Source: Arthrobacter sp.
GTDB lineage: Bacteria; Actinomycetota; Actinomycetes; Actinomycetales; Micrococcaceae
Length of the DNA: 43,860 nt
NCBI GenBank assembly: GCA_023264815.1
Contig: JAHFUZ010000034.1
Span: 1 to 43,860, forward strand
Reading direction: 5' to 3'
Part shown: piece after piece, positions 15,094-24,000 of the stretch
How positions within the stretch are numbered: the stretch's first letter is position 1
Layout: every line of letters starts with the position of its first letter
Translations under genes and position numbers: made by a program
Notes under the pieces: generated by a model
The model's database searches: none
The model's input: the letters and a program-made list of their open reading frames with translations, nothing else
What the model was told of the DNA's origin: nothing

Positions 15094-15103
15094 CCAGGAT
15101 CCG
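15076..15103 (+). terminator. Hairpin over the remnant stop codon
   Basis: CGGATCCTGG (15076-15085) and its perfect complement (15094-15103) enclose 8 nt. It lies 34 bp beyond the stop of the CocE-type gene on the other strand, so it may now serve that gene instead. No long T-run follows. Confidence 0.5.
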
Positions 15104-15136
15104 ACGTCGCGCTTTATCTTGCGAGTCCCTGGATTC

Positions 15137-16861
15137 TTAGTGACCCTGGCGTGTGGTGAACGGCAGGACAAGCCGCGAGTGGTGCACGGCGTCGCGGTAG
15201 ATCTTGTGCGTGACGGGGCGCCCCACCGGGAGGTGGAAGGCGTCCGGCGGCAGCAGGGCGTTGTGTTCGTCCGCCAGCGGCTCGTCGTTGGACAGTTCCA
15301 CCACTAGGCGGTGGCCCGGCCTGAACGTGTTCGCGAACGGGTAAAGGCGCAGAACGTACTCCTCGATCTTGCCCGGCTCCACCGGTACTGACCGCGTGTG
15401 CGGGTGGTACGGGTTGCCTTCGGTGGTGCGCTCGTCCAGCTCACGGTGTGAGGCCTTGAGGTAGCCGCTGGTGATGAGCTGTCGCTTGCCGCTGGGGGCG
15501 TAGTCCCAGAGCCGCATGATGAAGTTGGTGTCCGGCTGGTCGATCTCCGCGAAGAGATGCGCGGCACCCGTGCCGATCATCTCCGTGTCCGTCTCGAACG
15601 TGTCGGTGGTCCAGGACAGGATCTCCACCTTGTCCGTCACCGTCAGCGGCGCCTGGTAGAAGCCGTCCGGAGCGGCGTATTCAGCCGCCATCGGCTCGGA
15701 CTCCGCGGACAGCTTGCCGCGCGGGCGCAGGTAGAGGGACTTGTACTCCACTTCCTTGGGCGGCCACTGGTCCGCGGTGACCACCTCGCGGGAGCCCTCC
15801 ACGAAGACGCTCACGGGAGGTTCGTCCATCACACCGTTCTCGATGCCCTTGATCCAGTAGTCGTACCACCGGAACATCTTGTCGTGTTCCTCAATGAAGG
15901 GACGGGACTGCATGGGCGGGTAGGGGCCGATGTCCAGTTTCTTGGGGCCCTTGAGCTCGTTGTACAGCTCGATGGTGCCGTCCAGGGTCCAGCCGCGGCC
16001 CTGGTCCAGCTGCAGGTAGACGGGGATGTCGATGTTCGGGGCCAGGGTGATGGGGTTGCGCTCTTCGTACCAGTCGCCGTCGAGCTCGTTCATGACGATG
16101 TCGAACCAGGCCTCGTGGTTCTTCGGGTAGTGCAGGACGTGCACCAGGTTCGGCCAGGCGGCAACGTCCGGATCCTGCAGGCGCTCGGCAACGAGCTTCT
16201 TCAGTTCTTCCGGGGCGTACTTTTCGATCATGCGGGACTTGACGTTGTCCGTGAACGCCCAGCCCGAGTCGCCGCCGCGGCCTTCGCGCGCGGCCCGGGG
16301 CATGAACCACATGACGCCGCCGTGGTAGGTGGTCTCGTAAAAGTCATAGTGGCCGCCGGAGACGAAGATCGCCTTCAGGTGCGGCGGACGTTCGGCCGCA
16401 GCCAGCACCTGCATGGAGCCGAAGTAGGAGATGCCCACCATGCCCACGTTGCCGTCGCACCAGGGCTGCGCGGCAACCCACTCGATGAAGTCGTAGGCGT
16501 CCTGGCCCAGCGACACGCCGCCGGCGTTGTAGTTGCCGATGTGCTCGCCCCCGGACGCGCCGGAGCCGCGAAGGTCGCCGATCACGTGGACGTAGTCTTC
16601 CTTGACGATCCGGGCGATGTCACCGGCCTCGATGCAGCCGTCCCACATGGGGCTGGGCCGCCGCTGCGGCGGGGTGGTCAGGGCCAGTGCCTGCAGTTCC
16701 TTGCCGTAGGGGCTCAGCGCCACCAGCGCCGGGCGCGGCTTGTCGTCGGTGCCCTGGTAGGCGTCAGCGGCGAGTTCGACGCCGTCGCGCATGGGAACCC
16801 GGAGGTCCTTGCGAACGGCAATCAACTCCGCGCCGGCGTTCACTAGCTGGAAGTCATCCAC
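15137..16861 (-). CDS. CocE/NonD-type serine hydrolase (X-Pro dipeptidyl-peptidase fold)
   Basis: A 574-residue hydrolase. The N-terminal alpha/beta domain has VPMRDGVELAADAY, the GDLRGSGASGG turn that supports the oxyanion hole, and the nucleophile in GISYFG (Ser145). The C-terminal jelly-roll domain contains FRPGHRLVVELS. Relatives include cocaine esterase and cephalosporin acylases, so it cleaves an ester or amide bond. There is no signal peptide, indicating a cytoplasmic enzyme. It is the last gene of the leftward catabolic operon; its start overlaps the MBL gene stop by 8 nt. The substrate is not known. Confidence 0.9.
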   Translation of the reverse strand: MDDFQLVNAGAELIAVRKDLRVPMRDGVELAADAYQGTDDKPRPALVALSPYGKELQALALTTPPQRRPSPMWDGCIEAGDIARIVKEDYVHVIGDLRGSGASGGEHIGNYNAGGVSLGQDAYDFIEWVAAQPWCDGNVGMVGISYFGSMQVLAAAERPPHLKAIFVSGGHYDFYETTYHGGVMWFMPRAAREGRGGDSGWAFTDNVKSRMIEKYAPEELKKLVAERLQDPDVAAWPNLVHVLHYPKNHEAWFDIVMNELDGDWYEERNPITLAPNIDIPVYLQLDQGRGWTLDGTIELYNELKGPKKLDIGPYPPMQSRPFIEEHDKMFRWYDYWIKGIENGVMDEPPVSVFVEGSREVVTADQWPPKEVEYKSLYLRPRGKLSAESEPMAAEYAAPDGFYQAPLTVTDKVEILSWTTDTFETDTEMIGTGAAHLFAEIDQPDTNFIMRLWDYAPSGKRQLITSGYLKASHRELDERTTEGNPYHPHTRSVPVEPGKIEEYVLRLYPFANTFRPGHRLVVELSNDEPLADEHNALLPPDAFHLPVGRPVTHKIYRDAVHHSRLVLPFTTRQGH

Positions 16862-17822
16862 GAGTGCTTATCTCCTCATCGTCGGTCAAACGGTCGAACG
16901 TGGTGCGGTAGCCGTGCAGCGTGGTGAAGAACGGCGACGGCTCCAGCGTGGGGTCTCCCTCGTAGCCTAGGTCCTGGGCCACGCGGGCGAACGGTGAATA
17001 GGGTGAGTCCGTGTCCTGCAGTCCTTCGCCCAGGCAGGTGCACGCCGCGTCCTTGACGCGGGCCTCGATGTCCAGGCTGCCCCGGAGCGCCTCCCGGGCC
17101 TGGTCGGCGTCGAGCTGCACACCGTACGGTGTGCCGTCCGCGCTCCGGTAGGGGTGCCCCAGGTAGAGGTGCCGGGGGCGGATCTCGTTGGTGAGGTACT
17201 GGAGGCTGCTGCGGTAGCCGGCCGGGTCCACAAATCCCGGGAATCCGTTGGCCGCGCCGTGGATCTGGACAGCGTCACCGACGAACACGTCATTCTGGCC
17301 GTCAATCACATAGGCCACCGAGCCCGGGGTGTGGCCCGGAATCGAGTGCACCGAGACGGTGACGTCCCCGCCCAGCGAGAGGGTTTCGCCGCCGCGGACC
17401 AGCAGGGTCGGCTCCATTTCGCCGGAGATGACGGCGTTGGTGGCTGCCGTCAGCCTCGCCTCGCCGTCGGGATCATTCAGGTACCGGGCACGCCCGGCAA
17501 GGTATTCGTCCACGTGCGCCCGGCGTGAGCGGAGCATCGGCGCGTCGGCCTCGTGGATGACCACCTGGGCACGCCGACCGGTGAGCTCCCACAGCGCGTA
17601 CGCGCCGCCAATGTGGTCGATGTGTCCGTGGGTCAGGAAGATCCAGCGGACATCCTCGATCCGGCGGCCGATCGCCTCCAGCGCCGGCACCATGCCCTCG
17701 GCCGGCGACGACGCGATCCCCGTGTCCACGATGGCAGGCTCCGGCGCATCGATAAAGAAGCTGTAGAGGCCGAAGCGGCCCCACGGGGAGACCAGGGGAT
17801 GGACGGCGACCGGGCCGGTCAC
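16854..17822 (-). CDS. MBL-fold metallo-hydrolase
   Basis: A 322-residue metallo-beta-lactamase-fold enzyme. The metal site THGHIDH is at residues 64-70 (His65, His67, Asp69, His70), followed by IPGHTPGSVAY, the bridging aspartate in FVGDAV and a late LYLGHPY histidine, so a two-metal centre is complete. Such enzymes hydrolyse lactones, thioesters or esters; the IVDTG opening is shared with lactonases and glyoxalase II. It lies within the leftward operon: its start overlaps the esterase stop by 4 nt and its end overlaps the CocE-type gene. Confidence 0.9.
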   Translation of the reverse strand: MTGPVAVHPLVSPWGRFGLYSFFIDAPEPAIVDTGIASSPAEGMVPALEAIGRRIEDVRWIFLTHGHIDHIGGAYALWELTGRRAQVVIHEADAPMLRSRRAHVDEYLAGRARYLNDPDGEARLTAATNAVISGEMEPTLLVRGGETLSLGGDVTVSVHSIPGHTPGSVAYVIDGQNDVFVGDAVQIHGAANGFPGFVDPAGYRSSLQYLTNEIRPRHLYLGHPYRSADGTPYGVQLDADQAREALRGSLDIEARVKDAACTCLGEGLQDTDSPYSPFARVAQDLGYEGDPTLEPSPFFTTLHGYRTTFDRLTDDEEISTRG

Positions 17823-18751
17823 TGCCCGGCCTTCGCGTTCAGGAAGCCGGCTGTCTCACGGAAGGGCCGGTAGAACTCCGGGATCCAAGAGAAGTTCTGG
17901 ACGAAGCCGTGGTTGGCGCCGGCGTACCGGCTGACCGTGGCGTCCACGCCGGCATCGCGCAGGCGCTGGGCGTAGAGCTCGCCTTCGTCCCGCAGGGGAT
18001 CATGTTCGGCCGTGATGATGAGGGCCGGCGGCAGGCCGGTGAGGTCGTCACGCTTGATGGGGGAGACCAAGGGGTCGGCCGGATCCGCGCCGCTGTCCAG
18101 GTAAAACGCGTTGAAGGGCTTCAGGCCAGCCGTCTCCAGCCCATACCCGACGGCGTTTTCCCGCATCGAGGGGTAGCGGTCCTCATCGAAGTCCAGGTCC
18201 ACGGACGGGTAGAACAGGACCTGGTGCGTCACGCCGTCGAACCCGTCATCGTGGGCCTTGGCAGCGACGGCGGCCACGAAGTTGCCGCCGGAGCTGTCGC
18301 CTGCGATGGCCAGGTTCTTTCCGTCCCAGCCCAGGGCCTGGCCCTGTTCGGCGGCCCAGCGGACCACCGCGTAGCAGTCCTCGAGGCCGGCCGGGAAGGC
18401 GGCCTCGGGGGCCAGCCGGTAGCCCACGGAGATGACCTTGTGGCCGGTCTCCTTGGCCAGCGACCGGGCAACATGGTCGTGCGTGTCCAGGCTGCCCAGG
18501 AAGAACGCGCCGCCGTGGAAGTACACCAGAACGCCGTAGGCGTCGGCCTCGGCCGGGGTGTAGATGCGGACGGGCACGTCGCCGGATTTGGTGACGGCCG
18601 TGGCATCCTCGACCGAGTGCAGCGGCAGCCGGTCCGCGGGGGGAGCGACATGGGCAGCTTCACCGGCGCGCATCGCTGCCGGGTCCAGGGGTGAGCCGTC
18701 CGATGCCGGGAGGGTGGCCAGGATCTTGGCTATTTCGGGGTGGATGGTCAT
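17819..18751 (-). CDS. HSL-family alpha/beta hydrolase (esterase)
   Basis: A 310-residue esterase of the hormone-sensitive-lipase family. The oxyanion HGG is near residue 80, the nucleophile elbow GDSSGG carries Ser153, the acid lies in AEHDPLRDEG and the base in ANHGF. SVGYRLAPEAAFPA between them is typical of the family. It is expected to cleave short or medium esters in the cytoplasm. The ATG at 18751 follows the monooxygenase stop by 5 bp, and the 3' end overlaps the MBL gene by 4 bp, so it is tightly embedded in the operon. Confidence 0.92.
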   Translation of the reverse strand: MTIHPEIAKILATLPASDGSPLDPAAMRAGEAAHVAPPADRLPLHSVEDATAVTKSGDVPVRIYTPAEADAYGVLVYFHGGAFFLGSLDTHDHVARSLAKETGHKVISVGYRLAPEAAFPAGLEDCYAVVRWAAEQGQALGWDGKNLAIAGDSSGGNFVAAVAAKAHDDGFDGVTHQVLFYPSVDLDFDEDRYPSMRENAVGYGLETAGLKPFNAFYLDSGADPADPLVSPIKRDDLTGLPPALIITAEHDPLRDEGELYAQRLRDAGVDATVSRYAGANHGFVQNFSWIPEFYRPFRETAGFLNAKAGQ

Positions 18752-18756
18752 GGTGT

Positions 18757-19875
18757 TCAGGCCTTCGCGGGCGTCTGGGACGTGGGCTTCTGGCCGGGGA
18801 AGACGTCGTTGACCTCGTCCTCGGACCAGCCCTGGCGGGAGATGCGCTGCAGTTCGTCGGTTACCGGCTTCCGGGTGGCCTGGTAGAGGGCCAGCGCCTC
18901 CTTGACGGAATCAGCCTGGGCCAGGGCGTCCGCGATGGCGCCGGCGTCCTCGATGGCCGAGTTGGCACCCTGGCCCTGGTGGTGCAGCATCGAGTGTGCG
19001 GCATCGCCCAGGAGCGCCACGGAGTCCGTGTGCCAGTTCTCCACCGGGTCGATGTCGTAGACGGCGCGGATGCTGACGGTGTCCAGGTCCAGTCCGCGGG
19101 TCATGTTGACGATCCGCTCGTCGAAGCCCTGCACCGTTGCCACCATGTCCTCAATGCTGACCTCGGGCGCCCAGGTGCTGTCCGGGTTCAGGGCGGTGAT
19201 GTCGAAGGAGACCTGGTTGCGGTGGCGCAGCGGCAGCAGGTAGACCTTGGTGCCCCGGCCGATGTACATGCGCAGGTTGTCGTCGTTGATCATGCCTTGG
19301 GCGTCGTCGAGGGAGATCACGGCGCGGTAGGCGTGTTCACCGGAGAACACCGGGCCCTTGTCGCTGAACAGCTGCTGGCGGACCACGGACTTGATGCCGT
19401 CGGCGCCGATCACCAGGTCAGCCTCGGCCGTGGCGCCGTTGGCGAACGTCAGGACGGAGGTGGCGCCGCGGTCCTCGATGCTCTCCAGCTTGTGGCCCAG
19501 GCGCACCATGCCCTCGGGGAGGACGCCCAGGAGCGCTTCGATGAAGTCGCCGCGGTGGATGAGGTAGGTCTGGGTCTCGTCGCCGGAAACGGGCCAGCTG
19601 TCCTTCATGATGGGCTGGTCAGTGGCCGTGAGGATCTCAAAGTAGTCGCTGGGGGAGCTGACCCTGGCAATGGCGTCGAAGGTGCCCCACTGGCGGAACC
19701 GCTCCATCGTGGCGGGGCGCAGGCCGATTCCGGCGCCGACTTCGCGGATCTGGCTGGCCTGTTCGTACACGGTGACGTCCGCGCCCAACAGGCTCAGGGC
19801 CTTGGCTGCGGCGGCGCCGCCGTAGCCCGCGCCCACGATGGCGATCTTGAGGTTCTGGATCTCTGTTGCCTTCAT
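18757..19875 (-). CDS. FAD-dependent aromatic-type monooxygenase (group A)
   Basis: A 372-residue single-component flavoprotein hydroxylase. FAD-binding GAGYGG is at residues 15-20, followed by VGAGIGLRPATM, the DG motif in LVIGADGIKSVVR and the second FAD motif ALLGDAAHSMLHHQGQGAN near residues 280-300. These proteins hydroxylate aromatic or related rings with NAD(P)H and oxygen (salicylate hydroxylase-like). ATG 19875 is preceded by AAAGAG. It is the third gene of the leftward operon, 75 bp after the first phosphotriesterase-type gene. The exact substrate is unknown. Confidence 0.9.
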   Translation of the reverse strand: MKATEIQNLKIAIVGAGYGGAAAAKALSLLGADVTVYEQASQIREVGAGIGLRPATMERFRQWGTFDAIARVSSPSDYFEILTATDQPIMKDSWPVSGDETQTYLIHRGDFIEALLGVLPEGMVRLGHKLESIEDRGATSVLTFANGATAEADLVIGADGIKSVVRQQLFSDKGPVFSGEHAYRAVISLDDAQGMINDDNLRMYIGRGTKVYLLPLRHRNQVSFDITALNPDSTWAPEVSIEDMVATVQGFDERIVNMTRGLDLDTVSIRAVYDIDPVENWHTDSVALLGDAAHSMLHHQGQGANSAIEDAGAIADALAQADSVKEALALYQATRKPVTDELQRISRQGWSEDEVNDVFPGQKPTSQTPAKA

Positions 19876-19950
19876 TGGTATCAACTCTTTCTCAACGCAG
19901 GGCGGGCCCTGCAGGAACTTGGGAAGCTTTGGCGGCCTGACGGCCAGTGT

Positions 19951-20904
19951 TCAGACGGTCAGCGACAGGAAGTCGGCGGGGTTGTCCTCGAGCAGGAGCT
20001 TGAGGGTGGCGTCGTCGATGCCGGCCGCCCGCATGTCCGGGATCATGTCCTCGAAGATGTAGTTGATGGTGTGGCCCTTCACGCCCGGCCAGCCCAGCGG
20101 GCTGCAGTTCGCATCGGCCGAGACCAGGAGCTTGTCCGCGTAGCCCTTGTTGACGAGCTTGACGAAGTGCTCCATGCGTTCGGCGCGCTTGCGGCCCCAG
20201 AACGGCGGGTCCGGCAGTTCGAGGTCGTAGCCGAAGGTGTCGAAACCGATCCGACCGCCCTGCTCGTAGATCCAGTCGTGCGGGGTGACGGGTGCGTTCA
20301 GGCCGTCGTCGGCGTGGCCGAACAGCACACGGTCCAGCGGAAGGCCCTCTTCGTTGAAGATGCTCACGGCCGGTTCCGGGTCAATGGCCAGGTGCGTCAG
20401 GATCGGGGCTCCGGTGACGACGGCGGCGCGGGCCGCGGCGCGGTAGATGCGCTTGTCCAGGTCCGTCATGCGTCCGCCGCGGCTGACGCCGACCTTGATG
20501 ACGCCGGCCTTGGCGCCGGTGTCGCCGATCCCCACGGTGATTTCGTGGATGAAGACCTTCGCCAAATAGTCCACGGTGGCGCGGGAGAAGTGCGGGAGAG
20601 CGGTGTCGCCGCCGACGAAGCCGGTGCAGGCCACGATGTGCACGCCCGTCTTCCGGGACAGGGACCTGTAGTAGTCCACGTCCCGGCCGTTGCAGATGCC
20701 TGTGGCGTCCACGAAGGTGCCGCCGCCGTATTCGCGGAACTTGCGCAGCTTCGGCACGGTTTCCTCGTAGGCCTGTTCCGGTGTCTTCCACCATTTGGTG
20801 TCCAGCTCGGAGCCGGGCATCCCGTAGCCGATGTGTTCGTGGACCGCCACGATTTCCAGTTCTTCGGCCGGGATGGTTCCCAGCACGGTGTTGACCTTGG
20901 TCAT
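19951..20904 (-). CDS. Phosphotriesterase-family hydrolase with intact metal site
   Basis: A 317-residue TIM-barrel amidohydrolase of the phosphotriesterase family. All metal ligands are in place: VHEH (His22, His24), the lysine that is normally carbamylated in AGVIKVG, histidines in ILTHLAID and LFGHADD, and the aspartate in LVSADANC. Members are lactonases, esterases or rarely organophosphate hydrolases. It is encoded next to a homologue that has lost these residues. It lies second in the leftward operon, 50 bp after that homologue. A lactone or ester intermediate of the pathway is the likely substrate, by inference. Confidence 0.92.
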   Translation of the reverse strand: MTKVNTVLGTIPAEELEIVAVHEHIGYGMPGSELDTKWWKTPEQAYEETVPKLRKFREYGGGTFVDATGICNGRDVDYYRSLSRKTGVHIVACTGFVGGDTALPHFSRATVDYLAKVFIHEITVGIGDTGAKAGVIKVGVSRGGRMTDLDKRIYRAAARAAVVTGAPILTHLAIDPEPAVSIFNEEGLPLDRVLFGHADDGLNAPVTPHDWIYEQGGRIGFDTFGYDLELPDPPFWGRKRAERMEHFVKLVNKGYADKLLVSADANCSPLGWPGVKGHTINYIFEDMIPDMRAAGIDDATLKLLLEDNPADFLSLTV

Positions 20905-20954
20905 TCGTTCACCTCAGGGGTTCGAAAGTTTGTGATGTGGGGGCTGGCAGGTGC

Positions 20955-21965
20955 TTAGCGCACGGTCAGCAGGTTGCGCGGGTTGTCCTCAAGGATCCGC
21001 CGGGCGTCTTCGTCGCTCAGGCCCCGGGATTTAAGGAACGGCACGAACGTGGTCAGGACATGGCTGAAGGGCAGGTTGTACTCGGGCAGGCCCTTGGCCA
21101 CGCCGATCGAGTTGCCGGACAGGATGATCTTGTCCGCATGGCCGGCCTTGACCAGCTCCAGGACCAGATCCGCGCGTTCCTGGTCCGTGACGTAGTCCGC
21201 GTGGTCGTTCAGCCCCACATGATCGATGCCGACGAACGCGCCGCGGGCGGCCACTTCGACGGCGGAATCCTTGGCATCGCGGCGGTCGAGGTCGCCGACG
21301 AGTACACGGTCGGCCCCGATCTGCTCGTCCAGGACGATGTCCAGGTCATGCAGGGCGTCCGCGCCGAAGCGGATCGAGACGGGCACACCGGTGCTCTTGG
21401 CGGCGCGGGCGGATCCGCGGAACAGGCTCTCTTCGGTGGGAGTCATGCCGGCGCGGTCGGCGATGGTGGCCACCATGCCGGCGGCTGCGCGGCGCTCCAC
21501 CCGGGGAACCACCATGCCCTCGGTGACCTCCTTGCCGAAGAGGTCGGCGAACTTCTCGGCCGGCCACGGGGTGGGCGGGTTGGTCTGCGGGGTCAGGAAG
21601 TAGCCGCCAAGTTCTTCCTCAGGGCCAAGGCCCGTGGAGGCAACGATGTGGACGCCGGTGGAGCGGGAGAGTGCCTCGTACAGCTTCAGGTCCCGGCCGT
21701 GGAACATGCCCGTGCTGTCCACGATGGTCTTCCCTCCGTGCCCGCGGAACTCTGTGAGCTTGGCGGCCAGGGCCTCGAAGATTTCCGCCCGGTCCATGGA
21801 AATGTCCGGGGCGTACTGTGCGCCCGGGAGTACGGAGAGCAAAGCTTCGTGAACCGCGACGACGCCCAGTTCGTGGGCCGGAACGGGGCCGAGGACCGTG
21901 TTGACCGTTGGCCCGGCAGGGGCATGGGACGCGCCGCCGGCGGCGGCGGGTGTGGAGTGACTCAC
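20955..21965 (-). CDS. Phosphotriesterase-family homologue without metal ligands (probable pseudoenzyme)
   Basis: A 336-residue protein that aligns along its whole length with the neighbouring enzyme (VNTVLGPVPAHELGVVAVHE, GRDLKLYEALSRSTGVHIVAST, LEDNPRNLL). The second metal histidine is Ala41, the lysine site reads AGMVATIADRAG, the third histidine is Arg (PVSIRFGAD), the fourth is Asp (VLVGDLDRR) and the aspartate is Asn (LSGNSIG). Only His39 remains, so ordinary metal catalysis looks impossible. It may be a partner subunit, ligand binder or differently acting enzyme. GTG 21965 was chosen for the GGGAGAAG upstream; the frame is open to 22058. It is first in the leftward operon. Confidence 0.85.
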   Translation of the reverse strand: MSHSTPAAAGGASHAPAGPTVNTVLGPVPAHELGVVAVHEALLSVLPGAQYAPDISMDRAEIFEALAAKLTEFRGHGGKTIVDSTGMFHGRDLKLYEALSRSTGVHIVASTGLGPEEELGGYFLTPQTNPPTPWPAEKFADLFGKEVTEGMVVPRVERRAAAGMVATIADRAGMTPTEESLFRGSARAAKSTGVPVSIRFGADALHDLDIVLDEQIGADRVLVGDLDRRDAKDSAVEVAARGAFVGIDHVGLNDHADYVTDQERADLVLELVKAGHADKIILSGNSIGVAKGLPEYNLPFSHVLTTFVPFLKSRGLSDEDARRILEDNPRNLLTVR

Positions 21966-22057
21966 GTGGCTTCTCCCTCGAAGGTGGGGTTGCTGAATGC
22001 TGGGGTGCTGCGGAGCCGGACCGTGCCGTCGCTCCGTTGCAGGTGTAGCCAGCATCA

Positions 22058-22080
22058 TATGTTTCTATACATAGTGTCAA
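22058..22080 (-). promoter_or_regulatory. Promoter and operator copy 1, leftward catabolic operon
   Basis: On the minus strand TTGACACTATGTATAG (22080-22065) starts with a consensus -35 hexamer; TATGAT (22059-22054) follows at a short 15-bp spacing. TATGT-N6-ACATA (22058-22073) is a perfect inverted repeat in the spacer. The 17-bp motif recurs in the opposite promoter at 22151. Confidence 0.6.
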
Positions 22081-22150
22081 GGAAATAGTCGGAACGTTGG
22101 AATGGCCCAAAGAATCAAAGAGTTTATGAAGCCAACGCTTCGTACGTGCT

Positions 22151-22181
22151 CTTGACACTGTGTAAAGATTGACGTCAGAAT
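22151..22181 (+). promoter_or_regulatory. Promoter and operator copy 2, rightward catabolic operon
   Basis: TTGACA (22152-22157), an 18-bp spacer and CAGAAT (22176-22181) form the promoter of the MFS-P450 operon. TTGACACTGTGTAAA is one base from a perfect palindrome and matches the leftward copy at 14 of 16 positions in TTGACACTRTGTAWAG. The 70 bp between the copies shows no further structure that I can name. Confidence 0.62.
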
Positions 22182-22275
22182 GTGGGCAGCGCCACATCAA
22201 AACAGTGCCCCGCGCCGGTTCCATCCGGCCCCGGGCATTACGTGAAAATCGACCGGAGACAAGGGAGTTTCATCG

Positions 22276-24000
22276 ATGAGTCAGACCTTCAAGGTGTCGA
22301 GCAGCGGCTCGGTACAGGCCACCTTTGTGGCCGCCTACAGCGCGGTGACGCTGGCCCAGATCACCAACGCCCTGCCGGGCGCCCTCAGTGGCACTTTTGC
22401 GGTGGAATTCCACACCTCGGGTGCCGGCCTGACCTGGATTGCGGGCATGTTCCTCATGGGCATCGTGGTGTTCGAGCTCAGCTGGGGCCTCCTCGGTGAC
22501 ATGTTTGGACGCAAGAAGCTGCTCTACATCGGCGCTGCCGTGAGCGTTGTGGGCTCCGTCCTGGCCGCGCTGGCCCAGACCACCGAAATGATGATTTTCG
22601 CCCAGGCCGTGGGCGGCATCGGGGCCGGCATCCTGTTCCCCATTTCGCTGTCCATGATCGCGGCAATCACCCCGGATCACCGGGCTCGTGCCAAGGTCAT
22701 CGCCACCTGGGCAGGGTTCCTGTCCCTCGGCGCGGTGATCTCCCCAGTGCTCGCCGGCTTCACGGCGCAGTTTTTCACGGTGCCGGGCGCGGCTCCGGGC
22801 GCCCCGAACACGTTCAGCGGCTGGCGGGCGGCCTACCTTGTCGCGGCAGGCCTTGCCGTGCTGGTGCTTATCGTCGCGCTCCGGGCCAAGGACTCCGCAG
22901 CGGCGGACGGACGGCGCAAGCTTGACCTGCCCGGCCAGGCCACGCTTGCACTCGGCCTGATCGCCGTCCTCTACGCCACAGTGACAGCGGTGGATGCCGG
23001 CTTCGGCAGTGCCCAGGTGATCGCAAGCTACGTCATTGGTGCCGTCCTGCTCGTCGCCTTCGTCATCATCGAATCACGCACGGCGGAGCCGCTGATCCAC
23101 CTGGCGCTGTTCAAGAACAGCGCCTACTCGATCACCGGCATCGTGGCGGTGACGGGCATGTTCGCCTTCCTCGCGGTCTGCTTCAGCACCAGCGTCGCCG
23201 TGAGTGGGCTCGCCCTGGCCGAGACCTGGAAGGTCGGCGTGCTGTTCGTCTTCATCCAGGGTCCCGCCTTCGCATTCATCCCGGTAGTGGGCTGGCTCAT
23301 CCACCACGTGGCCCCTCGCTGGGTCCTCACCGCAGGCTTCGCGCTGATGGCTGTGTCCGGATTCTGGCTCTCGACCTTCGCCCTGGGCAACCCGGAGGCC
23401 TTCGGCGGCACCCCGTGGACGGCCTTCATCCCGCCGCTGCTGGTGCTGGGCATCGGCTTCGCGCTCACCGTCGGCTCCGTCACCGCTGTTGCCATCAACA
23501 CCGTCCCGCCCCAGCAGATCGGCATGGCCTCCGCCACCACCAACCTCCTGCGCGACCTCGGCTTCGCCCTCGGGCCCGTTATCGGCTCAGCCATCGCCTT
23601 CGGCATCGGCGCCACCGCTTTCGCGGGTCCGCTGGCTGGCATCCTCGGCGGAGCGGGACTGCCTGCAGAGGCCGTCAACGGGCTGGCCAACGTTCCGCCG
23701 CTGGGCTTCCTGGCCGGCTGGGACGGGGTCATCGCGCAGTTCACCGGCCAGGCCGCGGCCGGTGGGGCACCGGGCCCTGCAGTGGACGGCATGGTCCAGG
23801 CACTCAACGCCGCACAGCCACAGATCCAGGGAGTGGCCGGGACCTCGCTGGGGCAGGGCTTCCAGGCGGTCTACCTCACGGCAGGCATCGCAGCTGTCCT
23901 CTCCGCCATCCTGACCCTCTTCATCTCCGCCCGCTCCTCGGCACCCATGACAGAGCCTGTTGCCGCGGCCACCGAGGAAAACGCCGGGGCTGTTGTCTAG
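22276..24000 (+). CDS. MFS transporter, DHA2-like (14 membrane segments)
   Basis: A 574-residue major facilitator. Motif A is seen as GLLGDMFGRKKLL after the second helix, and motif C-like glycines and prolines occur in GFLSLGAVISPVLAG of helix 5; about 14 hydrophobic segments are present, as in drug:H+ antiporters of the DHA2 family. A loop of about 90 residues before the last helix (LPAEAVNGLANVPPLG to LGQGFQAVYL) is long and Ala/Gly-rich. A GGGAG precedes ATG 22276. It is the first gene of the rightward arm, so it may import the catabolic substrate or export a toxic intermediate. Confidence 0.9.
   Translation: MSQTFKVSSSGSVQATFVAAYSAVTLAQITNALPGALSGTFAVEFHTSGAGLTWIAGMFLMGIVVFELSWGLLGDMFGRKKLLYIGAAVSVVGSVLAALAQTTEMMIFAQAVGGIGAGILFPISLSMIAAITPDHRARAKVIATWAGFLSLGAVISPVLAGFTAQFFTVPGAAPGAPNTFSGWRAAYLVAAGLAVLVLIVALRAKDSAAADGRRKLDLPGQATLALGLIAVLYATVTAVDAGFGSAQVIASYVIGAVLLVAFVIIESRTAEPLIHLALFKNSAYSITGIVAVTGMFAFLAVCFSTSVAVSGLALAETWKVGVLFVFIQGPAFAFIPVVGWLIHHVAPRWVLTAGFALMAVSGFWLSTFALGNPEAFGGTPWTAFIPPLLVLGIGFALTVGSVTAVAINTVPPQQIGMASATTNLLRDLGFALGPVIGSAIAFGIGATAFAGPLAGILGGAGLPAEAVNGLANVPPLGFLAGWDGVIAQFTGQAAAGGAPGPAVDGMVQALNAAQPQIQGVAGTSLGQGFQAVYLTAGIAAVLSAILTLFISARSSAPMTEPVAAATEENAGAVV

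Noticed and set aside
18691..20958. 755-codon open frame antisense to the esterase, monooxygenase and phosphotriesterase genes
   Set aside because: It spans three well-supported genes on the other strand and has a low-complexity Gly/Val/Asp/His composition.
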